DNA of 6,618 nucleotides, taken from a candidate division Zixibacteria bacterium DG_27 (lineage in GTDB: Bacteria; Zixibacteria; MSB-5A5; DG-27). The notes below the pieces were generated by a model, which was not told where the DNA came from, did not search any database, and saw nothing but the letters and a program-made list of their open reading frames with translations. The stretch lies in contig LIZU01000069.1 of NCBI GenBank assembly GCA_001302725.1, positions 1 to 6,618 on the forward strand, written 5' to 3'. Position 1 is the stretch's first letter. The number at the start of each line of letters is the position of its first letter. This document shows, one piece after another, positions 4,971-6,618 of the stretch. The position numbers were made by a program, and so were the translations under genes.

Positions 4971-6618
4971 ATGAGGTCGCTTAAAGAACAGAGGAAGAAA
5001 AGAGCCAGATTCGTCCTCGCCTCTGGGGTGGTTCTGGCGGTAATCGTACTAATCGTCGGCATTGAAACCCATAAATCCTATCGCGGCGATCTTCCCTCCC
5101 TGCAGCAGCTTCACAATATCCAGCCGGGCTTGATTACCCGCATATACTCTGCTGATGGTCATATCCTCCAGGAGTATTTCAATCAGAGAAGAGTCCTGGC
5201 GCCGTTCAACAGATTTCCGAAACACCTAGTCGACGCCCTTCTCACAGTGGAGGATAGGGAGTTCTATCATCATTGGGGCGTGAACCTCTCGGCCATAGCC
5301 CGGGCAGCAGCGGTGAATATCATGACCTTGAGCCGCTCCCAGGGTGGTTCCACTTTGACCCAGCAGTTAGCCCGAAATCTCTTCCTGACCCCGGAGAAAA
5401 CCATCGCCAGGAAGATCAAAGAAGCGATGACCGCCATCGAGATCGAGAAGAACTACTCCAAGGACGAGATCCTCAACATGTATCTCAACCAACAGTATTT
5501 CGGGAAGGGGGCTTACGGCATTCAAGCAGCGGCTCAGACCTTTTTCAGCAAAGATATCTCCGAGCTGACGATCTCCGAGTCGGCACTTCTGATCGGTCTT
5601 TTGAAGGCTCCCAACACCTATTCTCCCATTGACCATCCCGACCGGGCTCGAGGGCGACGCAACGTGGTTTTGGAGGCCATGGTCGATTACGGAAGATTGC
5701 CCAGAGAGGTTGCCGACAGCCTCAAGGCCCTTCCGCTGGAGATTCATCCCCCCGAGCCTCCCCTCCGGCCCGGAGCTTACTTCTCTGAAACGGTACGGCA
5801 GTATCTGGTGGGGAAGTACGGAGAGGATGTCCTCTACTCCTCCGGCCTCACCGTCCAGACCACTCTGAACTACGAACTTCAGGTGGAAGCCGAAAGAATC
5901 ATCGCTGAGCATTTGTCGCAGCTGCAAGCAGACATGGAAAGCCATCACGGTCTGGACGATTCCAACTACACCATTGAAGTCGCCGACACGGTCGACGGAG
6001 AAATCGTTGTCACCAGAGAATACAAAGAGCTGCAAGCTGCCCTGGTGGCCCTTGACAACAAGACCGGAGGCGTGATAGCCATGGTGGGCGGCAAGGATTT
6101 CAAGGAGAGCAAGTTCAATCGTGCCGTTCAGGCCAAGAGGCAGCCCGGTTCCGGATTCAAACCCTTCACGTACACCACCGCCATAGACAACGGTTTCAGG
6201 CCCACCGACATTATCATTGATGCTCCCATAGTAGTTCCCATCGGAGGCGAGGAATGGCGTCCCAAGAACTTCGACCGCACCTTCAGGGGCCCCACCACCC
6301 TGCGATATGGCCTCAGCAAATCGATAAACCTGGTAACGATCAAGCTGCTGATGGATCCAACCGTCACTCCCCAGCAGGTGGTTTTCTACGCCAGGAGGAT
6401 GGGGATAAAATCGGAGCTTCAACCGGTGCCCTCCCTGGCAATCGGGACCTCCGAGGTGACCCCTCTGGAGATGGCTTCAGCCTTCATGACCTTCCCCAAC
6501 GGGGGGATCTGGACGGAGCCGTATCTTGTGACCAAGATTCCGGATCGCTACGGGAACATCTTGGAGGAGCGGGAAAAACCTTATCAGGAGGAGGCCATCT
6601 CCGCCACCACCGCCTATA
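4971..6618 (+). CDS. Class A penicillin-binding protein (bifunctional transglycosylase/transpeptidase), 3'-truncated by the window edge
   Basis: This enzyme polymerises lipid II into glycan strands and crosslinks them by DD-transpeptidation, anchored in the inner membrane with its catalytic domains outside. The 549 visible residues begin with a basic cytoplasmic stretch (KEQRKKRAR) and one membrane segment (about 14-31). The glycosyltransferase family 51 domain follows: E94-D-R-E-F-Y-H-H-W-G with catalytic Glu94, GGSTLTQQ (125-132), RKIKE (147-151) with the second conserved Glu151, and YLNQQYFGKGAYGI (171-184). The transpeptidase domain shows PGSGFKPF, with the acylated Ser394 and Lys397 of SxxK, and SIN (451-453) as the SxN motif. 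The third motif, KTG, would lie beyond the right edge. The ATG at 4971 is the only ATG in frame after the TAG at 4950; two CTG codons (4956, 4959) are alternatives. Its Shine-Dalgarno is poor. Domain order fits PBP1A/PBP2C-type enzymes, but I do not assign a specific symbol. Truncation is due to the window edge. Confidence 0.95.
   Translation, partial: MRSLKEQRKKRARFVLASGVVLAVIVLIVGIETHKSYRGDLPSLQQLHNIQPGLITRIYSADGHILQEYFNQRRVLAPFNRFPKHLVDALLTVEDREFYHHWGVNLSAIARAAAVNIMTLSRSQGGSTLTQQLARNLFLTPEKTIARKIKEAMTAIEIEKNYSKDEILNMYLNQQYFGKGAYGIQAAAQTFFSKDISELTISESALLIGLLKAPNTYSPIDHPDRARGRRNVVLEAMVDYGRLPREVADSLKALPLEIHPPEPPLRPGAYFSETVRQYLVGKYGEDVLYSSGLTVQTTLNYELQVEAERIIAEHLSQLQADMESHHGLDDSNYTIEVADTVDGEIVVTREYKELQAALVALDNKTGGVIAMVGGKDFKESKFNRAVQAKRQPGSGFKPFTYTTAIDNGFRPTDIIIDAPIVVPIGGEEWRPKNFDRTFRGPTTLRYGLSKSINLVTIKLLMDPTVTPQQVVFYARRMGIKSELQPVPSLAIGTSEVTPLEMASAFMTFPNGGIWTEPYLVTKIPDRYGNILEEREKPYQEEAISATTAY

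Noticed and set aside
5367..6422. Long 351-residue open frame on the minus strand.
   Set aside because: It lies antisense to the PBP, which has complete catalytic motifs in order. The antisense translation shows no known fold and is explained by codon bias of the real gene.
1..6618. Mobile element, CRISPR array, phage or defence genes.
   Set aside because: No transposase, integrase, nuclease, regularly spaced repeats or terminal inverted repeats were seen; all long frames are accounted for by housekeeping or envelope genes.

Overview
The window reads as ordinary chromosomal DNA from a Gram-negative (diderm) bacterium. Evidence for this is a pair of small outer-membrane beta-barrel proteins with export signals, a lipoprotein signal, and a class A penicillin-binding protein. 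The style of the barrels (a 'GGFLGYVDPEH..GGTLGLGA' N-terminal pattern) and the HEAT-repeat/cyclophilin fusion recall uncultured lineages of the Bacteroidetes-related (FCB) group. That taxonomic hint is an inference from memory and is weak. No mobile element, tRNA, rRNA or CRISPR array was seen.

Layout. Positions 1-1192 hold two tandem plus-strand paralogues of a small beta-barrel protein. The first is cut by the left edge. Each is followed at the same distance by a similar hairpin terminator, and the second terminator also serves the convergent minus-strand pair. Positions 1195-2657 (minus strand) encode an iron-sulfur pair: an Mrp/ApbC-type P-loop ATPase with an N-terminal MIP18/DUF59 domain, then a stand-alone Nfu-type (NifU C-terminal) scaffold. 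A 167-base divergent intergenic region leads to plus-strand envelope genes: a 665-residue lipoprotein joining a long HEAT-repeat solenoid to a C-terminal cyclophilin (2825-4822), and a class A PBP (4971 to the right edge, truncated before its KTG motif).

How they fit together. The minus-strand pair probably builds or transfers Fe-S clusters. Its ATPase lacks the CxxC seen in many Mrp proteins, while the Nfu protein has one, so a division of labour is possible. The HEAT-cyclophilin lipoprotein and the PBP both act on or outside the inner membrane and may form a loose envelope-biogenesis unit. The 148-base gap between them holds a 33-codon reading frame with a good ribosome binding site. That frame is in phase with the PBP and ends in an amber codon lying inside a perfect 14-base palindrome just before the PBP start.

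Nothing here is clearly a new biological system. The points most worth a second look are the PBP leader region, the HEAT-cyclophilin lipoprotein, and the CxxC-less Mrp next to Nfu.
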